A DNA stretch of 64,000 bases from Paraburkholderia sp. Tr-20389 (GCF_017104565.1 NZ_JAAGPD010000029.1:62001-126000), one strand, 5' to 3'. Shown: positions 37,052 to 46,922, numbered from the stretch's first letter. Numbers and translations are program-made. The notes: generated by a model not told the origin, from the letters alone.

Positions 37052-38536
37052 TCACTTGTCGCGGATTTCATTGCCGGCCAGCTTCCGGGTCGTAGCCGCG
37101 CTCGTGTCTTCGGCTGTTTTTCCATAGCCGAAAAGCTTTTCTACGTTTTCCCAGTTCGTCTTGTAGAACCGGAAAACCACTCCACTGATTTCTTCCGTGT
37201 GAACGTCAGGCAAGTCACCCTTCTTCATCAAATCACCAATGTGTGTAATGCGCTGGTTGATATCGCTGCCGAAACTTGCGAACAATTGCTCGCCGCCGCC
37301 TTCCAGATACTGAAGGGGTTCACCGCTGCCATATTGTTCCGCCACCTTGCCCTTCCATGCCTTGGCGTCCGGCCATAGTTGACGAAGATTGTCTGGCAGA
37401 TGCCCAGTCACGATATAACCATTGGCATTGAATTTATCGAGCACCGCACATAGTTCGCGCCATTCCTTCGCAGTTTCAGGCGCCTTACCCAACCCCCAAT
37501 ACATGCCGCCCGCGTACGATTCAGTTCCGATCGTGCCGGCTTTACCGAAGACGCGAAACACCTTCTTACCTGCCAGCTTCGCGGCATCCCATGCCGCAAT
37601 TTCCCCGTGAAACGAAGCGATGCTTGTGAAAACCTGTCTGTCGCCAAAGACCGGCATTGTCCCTCTGCCACGAAAGAGATCTGGCCATCCTTCCGATATC
37701 CATGCGCTGAACTTTGCCCGAAGCTTCTCCACCTGCCGTTCGTTTTCAACGAACGCGGGAATTGCGCTGAACTCGCCCTGCGGCAGCTTTCGTAACCGAA
37801 CTTCCTCCCGGAGTACTGCCTCCGATTCTCTCTCGACTTTCGGCACGCCGCCCGTCGCGATCGAGCGCTTCTCCCCATCATAAGCCGCATTCTGCAACAC
37901 CCGGATCTTGCTATCGAGCTCATCCAGCGCCTTTGGCACCATCTTATCCGCCGCTTCGGGCAGCGCACCGAACCCATCCGCGACCATCTGCAACTGGCCG
38001 TGCCACTGCTGCGGCAACAGCGTACCCACGTGCGATTCAAGCGTCTTCTGGATTGCGCGTCGAACTGTCGAACAGAAGTTCTTGAGCTTCGCGACGATCT
38101 GTGTCTGGTAAGACCTGACGTCGAGCGAACGCAGCCATTGAGGCGCGTCGCCATGTCCTACCCGATTGAGGTACGCCACCACTTCCTGCAGCAGCTTTTC
38201 GTCCTTTGCCGCATCTCCTGCGACGCGAAGCGCAAGGCGGCCGACACCTTTGATCACGCCACCCACCACGGGAATCAGCGCGAACACGAGAATCACGAGC
38301 AGCACCCATTCCATGACCTCTTCGCGCTTGCGCGGGTCGCGGCACATACCGATGCTGACGGCCAGCAGATCGCGCACGGCCGTCACGTCGCCGACCACGG
38401 GAATCACGCCGATGGCGGCATCGGTGATGATCTGGCTGATGGTCTGCTTCTCGTTGAACGCGCCCTGCATTGTTCCCCAGCACCACTGCCCCACTTCGAG
38501 GGAGGTCTTCTTGAAGTCGTCGAGGCTCCAGCTCAA
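37052..38536 (-). CDS. VgrG-linked polymorphic toxin (T6SS effector candidate)
   Basis: 494 residues. The N-terminal ~105 residues contain two hydrophobic, Gly/Val-rich stretches (about 35-64 and 74-104; IGVIPVVGDVTAVRDLLAV and FALIPVVGGVIKGVGRLAL), as in many T6SS cargo effectors that must cross a membrane. A helical middle follows. The C-terminal ~200 residues, with GTIGTESYAGGMYWG, GYIVTGHLPDN and LQYLEGGGEQLFAS, are the likely toxic domain; I cannot name it (features faintly like NAD-targeting TNT/ART toxins). It overlaps vgrG by four bases and is followed by two immunity genes. Confidence 0.75.
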   Translation of the reverse strand: MSWSLDDFKKTSLEVGQWCWGTMQGAFNEKQTISQIITDAAIGVIPVVGDVTAVRDLLAVSIGMCRDPRKREEVMEWVLLVILVFALIPVVGGVIKGVGRLALRVAGDAAKDEKLLQEVVAYLNRVGHGDAPQWLRSLDVRSYQTQIVAKLKNFCSTVRRAIQKTLESHVGTLLPQQWHGQLQMVADGFGALPEAADKMVPKALDELDSKIRVLQNAAYDGEKRSIATGGVPKVERESEAVLREEVRLRKLPQGEFSAIPAFVENERQVEKLRAKFSAWISEGWPDLFRGRGTMPVFGDRQVFTSIASFHGEIAAWDAAKLAGKKVFRVFGKAGTIGTESYAGGMYWGLGKAPETAKEWRELCAVLDKFNANGYIVTGHLPDNLRQLWPDAKAWKGKVAEQYGSGEPLQYLEGGGEQLFASFGSDINQRITHIGDLMKKGDLPDVHTEEISGVVFRFYKTNWENVEKLFGYGKTAEDTSAATTRKLAGNEIRDK

Positions 38537-41316
38537 GCTTGCGTCCCCCCATGCTTCTGGATCAGCGAATCGATGTCGCTGTCGGACAGCAACTCGCCCC
38601 TGAAGTCCGGATTCTGCGTCACGTTCTTGCGCGCGTATGCACGGGCGTCCGGTCCGAGTTTGACCTCGACGGGGCCGACGGGAACGTCCTGCAAATGCAT
38701 TCTGCCCTGCGCATCCAATACGCCTTCGCGCGCATTGCCATCTGCGAGCGTCGCGACGTACTTCGCACCCTGCACAGGCTCGTTGTCGTGATACAGATAC
38801 TGCATGGCCGCTTCGTACTTCGACGTCGGAAGCGGCGGCAGAGGATACGCGGTACTCGCTGGCCCCGCAAAGGAATGCTGCGCCCCTTTGATGTCGATGT
38901 TGCCTGGCGCGTGAATCTCGATGTTGCCGTCCTTGAGCCGGATATACCCGCCGCCTGACGTCAGCAATATCTCTTTTGCGGCCGCAGTCGTTATGTCGCC
39001 CGTCGCCGCTATCAGCTTGAGCGACTTTTGCGCGGTTAACTCGATGTTGCCGGAATGCGCCTGCACTTCCACTTTGCCCTTCGCCGCGAACAACTTCATC
39101 CCCGCGTTCTGCACAAACAGGCTGATCTTCTCGCTCACGCTCGCAATCAGCGATTTGCCCGCGGCGATATGCGTGCTGTGCCCGCTGACGAGATTCATGT
39201 GCTGTGTCAATGCAACGTGAACGGACTGCTGCGTCGACATCGCGAGTCCCGCAGGCGTCGCGAACAACATGACCGGTTCCTTGAAAAAGTTCGCGTTGCC
39301 CGTACCGCCGCCGGCCGTGTTGCCGCCGCTGGCACTCGAACCGGAAACGCTATTCTGCGTCGCATCGCCGAATGCCTTGAGTGCATCCGTACCGTCTTTC
39401 AGCGACTCGGCCTGGTGCATCTCGCTTGCCGACGACATCATATCGATCACGCTATGCGAATTCTCAAGCTGCGAGCGTGCCGCGCTCGCGTCGAGGGGCT
39501 GGCTTGCCGTGCCGGTCGACGGATGCGTCGATACATACATCCCCTGCGACGCGCGCACCGCGCCATAGGCATCCGATTTCAGATCGAAACCGCTGCCCAG
39601 ATACGCACCGCGCGTGTTGCCGTTCTGCGCGACCAGATAGCCCAGATGCAGGAATGAATTCGCGCTGCTGCTATAAAGCTGCACGCGGTTCTGCCCCGTC
39701 GCGTCGTCCATCACCATCTGGTTGTAGCCGCTGCCCTGATACTCCTTCGAACGGTAGCCCGAGAGAATGCCATTCGAATGCCACTGCGGCGTCTTCGCGC
39801 CGTTATACACGCGCCCCGTCACGACGGGCCGGTCGCAATCGCCGTCGAGCCAGCTCACCACCACTTCTTCGCCGATGCGCGGTACGTGCACGCTGCCATA
39901 TCCATCGCCCGTATCCGACATTGCCACACGCACCCAGCACGACGCATTCTCGTCGCCCGGGTTCAGCCGGTCCCAGTGGAAGCGCACCTTGATGCGATTC
40001 AGTTCGTCGGTATAAACCTCTTCGTTTGCCGGGCCGACGACAGTTGCCGTCTGCAGCCGCATCTCCGGCTTGTGATGCTCGAACGGACTGCGATACGGAA
40101 CGATCTTGCGTTGCGCCTCGACGCGCACCATGAAGAACCCTTCGCTGCCGTCGCTGCCCTTCACCGCCAGCGATTGCGCACCATGCTGCGCGCGTGCCGC
40201 CGCGACCAAACCGCTCAGGCTGTGCGGGAAATCCGTCGTGCCCGCCGAGACGGGCAGATTGTTCTCGATCAACCATTCCACGGCGATAACCGCAAACTGC
40301 CGTTCCTGCTCTGCACGCGCGCTGTGCTCCTGATGATTCGCCAGTTCGAACCAGCGCCCCGCATCGATACCGCGCACCGCGCCCACGCCATCGAAGCGGC
40401 GCGCACGCGATTCCCACGCTTCCATGCGCACTTTCGACAGATGGTCGCCATGGTCCTGAGCACCGTACGTGTAAGCGCCCGTATATTCATAGACCTCTGC
40501 CTGCGCAGGCAGATCGCCCTGGCCGGCCATCGTCGGCAGCGAAGTGCCCTTCGGATTCGCTGCGCTTGCCGGCGACTTGTAGTCGAACGTACGCGTGGTC
40601 AGCGTCGTGCTTTGCAGCGTGCGCGTGCCGCTCCATTGCACGAACCCATCGGTTTCGCTGTTCGTGCCGGCGCGGTAGAAGTTCACCGTCTGCGGGCTCA
40701 TCGGTTTCAACGTGCCAATGTCGTCGCTGATGACGAGCGTATGCGATTTGCCGTCATCGGCCTGCTCGACGTAACTGAAAAGGCCCTCGGCTTCCATCAG
40801 CCGGTGGCAGAAATTCCAGTCGTCTTCGTATTGCACGCAGAACGAGCGCTGTGCGAGCGGCTGGCTCAATATGAATCGAAATGCACCCTGTGCCTGCGGA
40901 TGGGCGTTGAATACGTCGGTGAGAATGGCGTCGGCGGTTTTATCCTGCCAGATGCGGGCATCCTTTCTGAAGCACAGAAAATGCAGCCACGAAGTCAAGC
41001 CGATCTGATAACTCGTCAGCGCACTGTCGGAACCGAGGCGCCGCGCCGTATGCACATAACCGTGATGCGGACGATAAGTCCGATTTTCCTGCTGGATCCA
41101 GAGCGTAACGGGCTGTGCAATCAGCGATTTGAGTTCGATGCCCTCGCGCGATGAAATGACATCGACGATAAAGGCGCTGTCGCGGCCCAGCGCTGCATGG
41201 CCGAGCGCGCGCTGCGGCACCAGCACATTGGCGCCCAGCGGCGTGTCCAGCCTCAGCACCCGGTCGGTCTGCACGACTGCGCCCGTGATCGCCCCGATTA
41301 TGTCCTGCGCCCCCAT
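38533..41316 (-). CDS. vgrG: Type VI secretion spike protein VgrG with C-terminal extension
   Basis: 927 residues. The gp27-like part has the VgrG pattern (ERxFCVQYEDDWNFCHRLMEAEGLFSYVE). The gp5 OB-fold region carries EEVYTDELNRIKVRFHWDRLNPG and GSVHVPRIGEEVVVSWLDGDCDRPVVTGRVYN. A DUF2345 beta-helix follows (LFAAKGKVEVQAHSGNIELTAQKSLKLIA). The last ~110 residues form a transthyretin-like extension (EAAMQYLYHDNEPVQGAKYVATLADGN...) that in such proteins carries the cognate effector. The toxin gene is translationally coupled to it. AGAGG precedes the ATG. No other T6SS structural genes are in the window, so this is an orphan vgrG island. Confidence 0.93.
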   Translation of the reverse strand: MGAQDIIGAITGAVVQTDRVLRLDTPLGANVLVPQRALGHAALGRDSAFIVDVISSREGIELKSLIAQPVTLWIQQENRTYRPHHGYVHTARRLGSDSALTSYQIGLTSWLHFLCFRKDARIWQDKTADAILTDVFNAHPQAQGAFRFILSQPLAQRSFCVQYEDDWNFCHRLMEAEGLFSYVEQADDGKSHTLVISDDIGTLKPMSPQTVNFYRAGTNSETDGFVQWSGTRTLQSTTLTTRTFDYKSPASAANPKGTSLPTMAGQGDLPAQAEVYEYTGAYTYGAQDHGDHLSKVRMEAWESRARRFDGVGAVRGIDAGRWFELANHQEHSARAEQERQFAVIAVEWLIENNLPVSAGTTDFPHSLSGLVAAARAQHGAQSLAVKGSDGSEGFFMVRVEAQRKIVPYRSPFEHHKPEMRLQTATVVGPANEEVYTDELNRIKVRFHWDRLNPGDENASCWVRVAMSDTGDGYGSVHVPRIGEEVVVSWLDGDCDRPVVTGRVYNGAKTPQWHSNGILSGYRSKEYQGSGYNQMVMDDATGQNRVQLYSSSANSFLHLGYLVAQNGNTRGAYLGSGFDLKSDAYGAVRASQGMYVSTHPSTGTASQPLDASAARSQLENSHSVIDMMSSASEMHQAESLKDGTDALKAFGDATQNSVSGSSASGGNTAGGGTGNANFFKEPVMLFATPAGLAMSTQQSVHVALTQHMNLVSGHSTHIAAGKSLIASVSEKISLFVQNAGMKLFAAKGKVEVQAHSGNIELTAQKSLKLIAATGDITTAAAKEILLTSGGGYIRLKDGNIEIHAPGNIDIKGAQHSFAGPASTAYPLPPLPTSKYEAAMQYLYHDNEPVQGAKYVATLADGNAREGVLDAQGRMHLQDVPVGPVEVKLGPDARAYARKNVTQNPDFRGELLSDSDIDSLIQKHGGTQA

Positions 41317-41634
41317 ACCGCCTCTTTTTAATCCGATTGCGCCCACGCGCTACCGCGCGATATTACAGAATTGAAGACGTTAATCGCAATCGTATTTTAA
41401 AGGCGATATGTATCAGGTCGTAATTGCCGGATTAAGAAATGCCATTCGCATACTGGCGGAATAAATTATCCGTCCATTTAACAATTATCGCTGTGCTTTT
41501 TTAAAGCCTCTTCAAACCGCGGCGCGCTTCCGTTGATTGACGGGAACTCACGCCGCCGTGAAGCATGAAGCCCGAGAACGGCACGAGCCATCATCGGGTG
41601 CCATTCGTGTTCACCAAATATTCATTCAGCCAGC

Positions 41635-41658
41635 TTCGGTTCAGTCAGCGTCGTTTCG
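41635..41658 (+). promoter_or_regulatory. hrpII-box-like element (TTCG-N16-TTCG)
   Basis: Two TTCG tetramers separated by exactly 16 bases, 127 bases upstream of the candidate effector gene at 41786 and in its direction. This spacing is that of the HrpB-dependent hrpII box of Ralstonia/Burkholderia-type T3SS regulons. I could not find a convincing -10 element at the expected distance. The rest of the 41317-41785 gap is AT-rich between the two divergent genes and holds no ORF I support. Confidence 0.45.
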
Positions 41659-41785
41659 GCCCGACCTGCTTCCACGTGAGTATTGAGCACAACAATTCGC
41701 AGGCAAGCACGGGACTGCCCGCAAGCCATCGCCACTGCCGAAGTAGCAGCGCCGCTTCCGAAACTTCAATCACGGAACCCAAGTC

Positions 41786-43495
41786 ATGGCCCCTATCAGA
41801 ATCAAGTCGCACTCGCCCGTCGATTTGCCCTCAAGCACGCCGGGAGCCTCGACCTCGAAGTCTGGCGAAAGCAGGCTGTCCCAGCGCTCGTCGCAGCAAT
41901 TCGACGCGCTGGGCAAGCGACCGTCGACGCCGAGGCCGGGGCCAGGCGACGCCTCTTCGTCGTCGACACCACGGCGGACGGACAAACCGCTGCCGCCTGT
42001 CCCTCCCGAAGAGCCGGCGCACAATCCGCCTGCCGCCGACGCTTCCGCGCAACGTCCCGCCAAGCCGCTGCCCGCCGTTCCCGGCAAGCCCGGCGACGTC
42101 CATTCATTCGTCCCGCCCAAAGCCGAATCGGGTGGCGGCTTCGCCCGCTTTGCCAACATGCTTGGCGCAAACAGAAAAGGCGTTCACGCGGTCGGTCTCG
42201 CAGGCAAGAAGCCGATGAATAACGTCTTGAATGCCGCGTCATCCAACGAGCACGGCAAGTTTGCCTACGATGCCGCGCCCGCGACCGAACTGGTCAACGC
42301 CGCCGCGTCGGGTTCCACCGCGATCGCTGCGCACAACATCAGCAAGCGCTATGGAAACAAGGTCGACGACATGCTGGCCGGAGACGTGGCGCGCTTTCAT
42401 ACGGCCAGCAGCAAAGCGGGCACACCTGCCGCGTCGCTCAATCAAGGTCTTGTCGACCACAAGAACCTGACGCCCGCGCAACAACTCGCGTTCAAGCGCA
42501 ATCCGTCGATCCCCGAAAATCAGCTTATCACCAAAGACGCCCAAGGCAACTGGCAATACGACAAGGCAAAACTCACCCGGATTGCCAAAGACACTTCACA
42601 TCCCGACTCGACGCACGCACGCGATGTCCTCGCGACGATGAGCATCGCGGAGAACAAGGGCAAACAGCGACGCGGCGCCGCGCTGGCGACGCTGGGCTCG
42701 GGGATCGGCGTGGCCGCGACTACAGCGCAGATCGTCGGAACGCATGGCGCGATCACGCCTGCGCTGGTCGCCGGACATGCGGGACTCGGTGGCAAGGAAA
42801 CGCTCGAACTGAAGAAGCCCTTTGTCGAAGCACGGCAAGAGATGCGTAACGAGAAGAGCGACGAAGTACTGCGTCACGTCAATCGACGCATGGACGGATT
42901 GCCGCCATTACCCGAAGACGCACCGATCGGAGTCAAAGCCGGCGCCTATGCCGTGGCTTATGAGAACGCGCGCCGCAACGTCGCGCAGCAGAACAATTTC
43001 GGCTTCAGGATCCCCGGCAGCATGATCGACGACAGGAAATCCGCGACGGTCAAATCAGACGCTCAGGAACTCGCGAACAAGCACATCAGCGGCATCGTGC
43101 AGAACGGCATGAAGCGGGCGAACGATGGCAGCCTGGCACGGCTCGGCAACGTCGACAAAGAACTGGGGCTCACGAGGTCGCAGCGCGAGAAGCGCGCGTT
43201 GGAACACATCAGCGGCGACGCGGATTTGAAAGCCGTCCACACGCTGTTGACGGATACAGGCATTCCCAAAGGCGAGGCCGCCATGCTGATGTCGAAAATG
43301 AGCGAGCACTCGCTGGCTGCGCGCAACGAAAGCAGCAGTGCACCTGCGAAGGCCAGCGACGATGCCAAGCCTCTGACGCGCGACGAAGAACGCACGAAGA
43401 TCGCGGACATCATCGGCGAGCCGACTCTCAAGCCGGCCGATACCGTCAAGGACGCGGAAGGCAAAATCAAGTCGGGGCTTGCGCTGAGGTCGTAA
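41786..43495 (+). CDS. Candidate secreted effector (type III-like), Pro/Ser-rich N-terminus
   Basis: 569 residues. The first ~110 are disordered, rich in Ser, Pro and basic residues, with PxxP motifs KPLPPVPPEEP (67-77) and KPLPAVPGKPG (93-103); there is no Sec signal peptide. The middle is helical and hydrophilic, then a Gly/Ala-rich hydrophobic stretch (about 290-335, AALATLGSGIGVAATTAQIVG) could insert in a membrane. The C-terminal third is charged and helical. The composition of the N-terminus and the upstream hrpII-like box suggest a type III effector. A T6SS cargo is the alternative, given the vgrG next door. I know no close family. Confidence 0.6.
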   Translation: MAPIRIKSHSPVDLPSSTPGASTSKSGESRLSQRSSQQFDALGKRPSTPRPGPGDASSSSTPRRTDKPLPPVPPEEPAHNPPAADASAQRPAKPLPAVPGKPGDVHSFVPPKAESGGGFARFANMLGANRKGVHAVGLAGKKPMNNVLNAASSNEHGKFAYDAAPATELVNAAASGSTAIAAHNISKRYGNKVDDMLAGDVARFHTASSKAGTPAASLNQGLVDHKNLTPAQQLAFKRNPSIPENQLITKDAQGNWQYDKAKLTRIAKDTSHPDSTHARDVLATMSIAENKGKQRRGAALATLGSGIGVAATTAQIVGTHGAITPALVAGHAGLGGKETLELKKPFVEARQEMRNEKSDEVLRHVNRRMDGLPPLPEDAPIGVKAGAYAVAYENARRNVAQQNNFGFRIPGSMIDDRKSATVKSDAQELANKHISGIVQNGMKRANDGSLARLGNVDKELGLTRSQREKRALEHISGDADLKAVHTLLTDTGIPKGEAAMLMSKMSEHSLAARNESSSAPAKASDDAKPLTRDEERTKIADIIGEPTLKPADTVKDAEGKIKSGLALRS

Positions 43496-43499
43496 ACGC

Positions 43500-43524
43500 A
43501 AACCCCGCATCGCTGCTGGGGTTT
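43500..43524 (+). terminator. Hairpin terminator after the candidate effector gene
   Basis: AAACCCC and GGGGTTT pair across an 11-base loop, five bases after the stop codon, giving a stem that ends in its own short T-run. It is a plausible intrinsic terminator. Confidence 0.6.
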
Positions 43525-43553
43525 ATGTCGCGAACGTGCGCCTCAAATGAAAA

Positions 43554-43620
43554 ATGCGCCATCCCTCGCCGACGCCGTTGTACGCGAGTACAACGGATCG
43601 TCGCAAAAGGGATGGCGCAT
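43554..43620. repeat. 67-bp nested inverted repeat
   Basis: The outer arms ATGCGCCATCCCT (43554-43566) and AGGGATGGCGCAT (43608-43620) are perfect 13-bp complements. An inner stem CCGTTGTAC / GTACAACGG (9 bp) closes on a GCGA tetraloop, with GACG/CGTC between. It lies between two convergent genes. It could be a bidirectional terminator, a REP/MITE-like element or a protein site; I cannot decide from one copy. Confidence 0.8.
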
Positions 43621-43664
43621 GAACGTGATAACCGGGGGTTATCGACGCTTACCGCATAGAACGC

Positions 43665-45941
43665 TTACTGCCCCGTGTAACCAACAGGCACGGTCGAATT
43701 GCTCTTCGCCACCGTTGCGTTGTTCGACACGATGTACTGCGGCACTTCCGTCAGCGTCAGCGACACCTGACCGTTCGAGTACGCAACCGTGCTGACGTTG
43801 CCATAGCCGTCGATCTTCGTCACGTTGCCAGACGTGCCAGGATTGTCCACCTGCAGCGAATAGGCCTGCGAGTAGGTCTGGCTATACGTGCCGTTGGCGG
43901 GCCATTGGCTGTTATTGTGCGTCCATGCTGCCGTCACGACCTTGCCGTTGCCGAGTTGCTGGAAGCCGTAGGCAAAGACACCCGAAGGCGCGCTCTTGAT
44001 GGGGCCGAGCGTGTTCGTGCCGTCGAGCACACGCGTCATCGTTGCGAATGCCATGGCTTCAGGCTTCGGCGACAGATTCGACGCACCGTACGAGCCTTGC
44101 GCGTTGTTCAGGTCGAAGAACGAACCGTAGCCCACTTCGCCCGGATAGTCGGCACCGTAGAACAGCGTCGTCAACTGCGCACCGCTGCCCAACGTGATGA
44201 TGTGCGAGCGGACGCCCACTGCCGCATGCGCGAACAGCTGGTTCTGCGACGGCACCGTCGGACCGTAGGCGAGACCCGGGTCGTAGCTCGTGCCCGCTTC
44301 CGTGAAGAACAGCTTCATGTTCGGCTTGCCGGCTTGCATCACCTGACGCAGCTGTGCGATCTGGTTGTCGAGTGCGTTGGCCTGGTTGGCCGCGCTCGGG
44401 TCCGAATCGTACTGCTCAGGCGGATGCGCCGGGTACGTACCCGCGTTCCAGTAACCGTGTGTCGACACAGCGTCGATGTAATTCCACAGGCCGAGCGCAC
44501 CGAACTTCTTCAGATAGCCTGCCGTGCAGGTATCGCAGTTCGCGGCGAACGGATTGCCCGTGCCCATCACGATCGCGTTCGGATCCGTCGAATGGATGCC
44601 TTGATACGCAGCCTTGTACATCGCGACGAAGTTCGCATCGCTATCGGCCCATGCGAGGCTAGGCTCCCACGTGACCTGATAGTAGTTGTTCTGCTGGTTC
44701 GGATAGTTTGCCGCGCGGATCAGGCTCGTGTCCGTGCCGACTTTCGCCATGAAGTTCTGGAACTCGTTCAGATCCTTCGGTGCGTAGTAGCTGTCGGTGA
44801 ACTGGCCCGTCTTCGAGTTCCATGCAGGAATGCCGTCGAGACGCACAATACGCATCTGGTCCGGGTTTGCCTTATAGAACGGATCGAGGTCGCTCACATT
44901 CGGCGTATACGTGTTCGGACCGTTCGGCTCCATCACCGACTGCTGGCGATCGTCGATCGTCCACGTAATGCCGAGTGCATGCAGCGCGGCGATGTTGCCG
45001 TTGAAGCCCTGCATGCCGAAGCGATGCTGGTCCTGATGTGCATACGTCACCGTGCCGAGCGCCGAAGCGAGATTCGGCAGCACGCCGAACGTCGCGATGC
45101 CCGTCGGACGCGTGCCGCGATTCGGCAGCGTGCCGCCGCTCGCGCGCAGCGTGGCCGTGATCGCGCCATAGCCCGACCACGTCGACGTGCACGAGATGCT
45201 GTTGGTCTGCACGCCGGCGCTCACCGGGAAGCTGCCCTGCGTCTTGATCGAGCCGTTCGAATCCGCAATCGACCAGACCACGGTATCCGCGTTCGGCGCG
45301 TTCGTCGTGACGGTCACTTTGAACGGTGTGTTGTTCTGGAAAACGCGCAGACCGTCGGTGGTCGGCGTATCGGCCGTGATCAGACCGCTCGCCGTGCCGC
45401 CCGCTGTTTGCGTCGGCGTTCCGCACGACAGCGTCGAACTGGCCGAGGGTGACGGCGCGGGCGACGGGGTAGGAGTCGGCGTGGGCGTTGGCGTTGGCGT
45501 TGGCGTGGGCGTGGGCGTTGGCGTTGGCGTTGGCGTTGGCGTTGGCGTAGGCGTAGGCGTAGGCGTGGGAGTCGGAGTAGGCGTCGGGGTGGGCGTCGGA
45601 GTAGGCGTAGCAGACGGCGTAGCCGCGACCGCACGCACCCAGCATGCCTTTCCATATCCATATGCAGGGTCGGTCGATGAAACCGCACCCACATAACAGC
45701 CCACGCCATTGGTAAACGTGCGCGGCGCAGTCAGCATCACCGACGGCGCGTTAGGCGGCACAGCGCCAAAAACTACGGAGCCCGTTCCAAGGAACGAGCA
45801 ATTGCCGTTTTCCTTGCCGCACAGCGTATACGTCTGCCCCGAGACAGTAATCGACGTTGCCTGAGCATGCGCCTGTTGCGCACCGAACGACGTCAGCACG
45901 GTTGCCGATGCAACCCCCACTACTTTCCAATATTTCATCAT
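43665..45941 (-). CDS. Secreted glycoside hydrolase-like protein with Thr-Pro linker
   Basis: 758 residues. A signal peptide (cleavage after QQAHA, about 26) is followed by a small Cys-containing N-terminal domain (about 27-107). A long (TP)n linker (about 110-165) comes next, then a beta-sandwich segment (about 170-265). The remainder is a TIM-barrel clan GH-A-like catalytic domain, with candidate acid/base Glu in VTWEPSLAW and nucleophile Glu in LFFTEAGTS, and a C-terminal beta domain. The layout recalls GH39/GH5-type enzymes such as exopolysaccharide hydrolases. The substrate is unknown; it may act on extracellular matrix or plant polysaccharide. Confidence 0.75.
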   Translation of the reverse strand: MMKYWKVVGVASATVLTSFGAQQAHAQATSITVSGQTYTLCGKENGNCSFLGTGSVVFGAVPPNAPSVMLTAPRTFTNGVGCYVGAVSSTDPAYGYGKACWVRAVAATPSATPTPTPTPTPTPTPTPTPTPTPTPTPTPTPTPTPTPTPTPTPTPTPTPSPAPSPSASSTLSCGTPTQTAGGTASGLITADTPTTDGLRVFQNNTPFKVTVTTNAPNADTVVWSIADSNGSIKTQGSFPVSAGVQTNSISCTSTWSGYGAITATLRASGGTLPNRGTRPTGIATFGVLPNLASALGTVTYAHQDQHRFGMQGFNGNIAALHALGITWTIDDRQQSVMEPNGPNTYTPNVSDLDPFYKANPDQMRIVRLDGIPAWNSKTGQFTDSYYAPKDLNEFQNFMAKVGTDTSLIRAANYPNQQNNYYQVTWEPSLAWADSDANFVAMYKAAYQGIHSTDPNAIVMGTGNPFAANCDTCTAGYLKKFGALGLWNYIDAVSTHGYWNAGTYPAHPPEQYDSDPSAANQANALDNQIAQLRQVMQAGKPNMKLFFTEAGTSYDPGLAYGPTVPSQNQLFAHAAVGVRSHIITLGSGAQLTTLFYGADYPGEVGYGSFFDLNNAQGSYGASNLSPKPEAMAFATMTRVLDGTNTLGPIKSAPSGVFAYGFQQLGNGKVVTAAWTHNNSQWPANGTYSQTYSQAYSLQVDNPGTSGNVTKIDGYGNVSTVAYSNGQVSLTLTEVPQYIVSNNATVAKSNSTVPVGYTGQ
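45469..45614. repeat. Six-base tandem repeat encoding the Thr-Pro linker
   Basis: About 24 imperfect copies of GGCGTN (plus strand) encode the (Thr-Pro)n linker of the secreted hydrolase. The unit length is a multiple of three, so copy-number change alters linker length without shifting frame. The degeneracy is mostly at the third base of each Thr or Pro codon. Confidence 0.9.
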
Positions 45942-46922
45942 AGTCCGTTGATCTCGCTGAAAATCCGTCTTCCCCGAAGGTGTCCAGCAAGATCGTTCAC
46001 AAATCGTCCCGCTGTGGCGTTATCGAATACAACCCGCGTTATGTATTTATTACGGATTACTTACTATTGAATACGCATACGAGCAGAGCATTGACTCATG
46101 CAATCTCGCATGCGCTTGCCAGGAACGTCCGGGAACCTCGCGCTCTGGTGGGAGGGGTCCGTATGTATCTGGCGTTGGATCGGATGTTCGCGTCGCGTGA
46201 GTCGCGCAAAACTCCTGCCGATGAGGAATCCTTAACGCGTACTCAACCCGCTTGCGATTTTTGACAGCAGCATGCCGCCGCGAACCCTTTCGGTTCGACG
46301 AATCGATGCACATCCATGAATCAGGCGCACCCCGAGCTTCGCGATACCGCGGTCAGCAACGACGCGGAAACTGCGAACGCACGCCCGAAAGAGACGAAAC
46401 GGCAACTTGCTATACGCAAGCACTACAGGTATTAATTACTGCGACTCGTACCCCGATAAAGTATTAATTACAGAAACTTTCAAGGCAGACGAATTATAAA
46501 CGTTTCATTCGTGTAACGTTGTCCGCCAGAACCAGAAAAGGCGATGTCGCCGGTAATATCGGGAAATTTTTGAGATATGCTTCCACGAAGCGGTATCGAT
46601 GAGGAAAGATTCACCATCCCACGGTCAGAAAAAGTAAATTTATGATCGATATGGTTATTTTTTTGGTTTTTTTTCGTCATACGAATCGAAGAATTTATGC
46701 GTTTCAGCTTTGTGGCGGACGATTAATTTTAATATCCGGGATTACCACTAGCAGGAATATCAGTCGATATTGTGAAAATCCGCGATCCATTGGCAGAGCG
46801 GCGTTCGCACTCACGCTCGCCACCTTCGCGTATTAATCGGTAAATTCACCCGTTCAACGAAAATCCGAAAAGCCGGGCGGGATTATCCACCAGCAGCCAG
46901 GAAGACGCCGTAGACTGCGACG
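45942..46922. other. Long AT-rich intergenic region
   Basis: About 980 bases, markedly AT-rich especially from 46400 to 46760 and unlike the flanks. Short ORFs occur on both strands, but none has a domain, good codon use or a ribosome-binding site. It contains direct repeats of GTATTAATTAC (46429 and 46461) and a related TATTAAT at 46830. It must hold the divergent promoters of the hydrolase and AllA-like genes and may be a silenced (H-NS-type) region. Confidence 0.5.
46429..46471. repeat. Direct repeat GTATTAATTAC, 32 bases apart
   Basis: Two identical 11-mers (46429-46439 and 46461-46471), each nearly palindromic, spaced 32 bases start to start (three helical turns). They could be a regulator-binding pair; no cognate protein is obvious. 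Confidence 0.5.

Noticed and set aside
45469-45614. Phase-variable (on/off) repeat
   Set aside because: The unit is six bases, so slippage keeps the frame; only linker length could vary.
45187-45696. Plus-strand ORF made of Gly-Val repeats
   Set aside because: Shadow of the Thr-Pro repeat of the hydrolase on the other strand.
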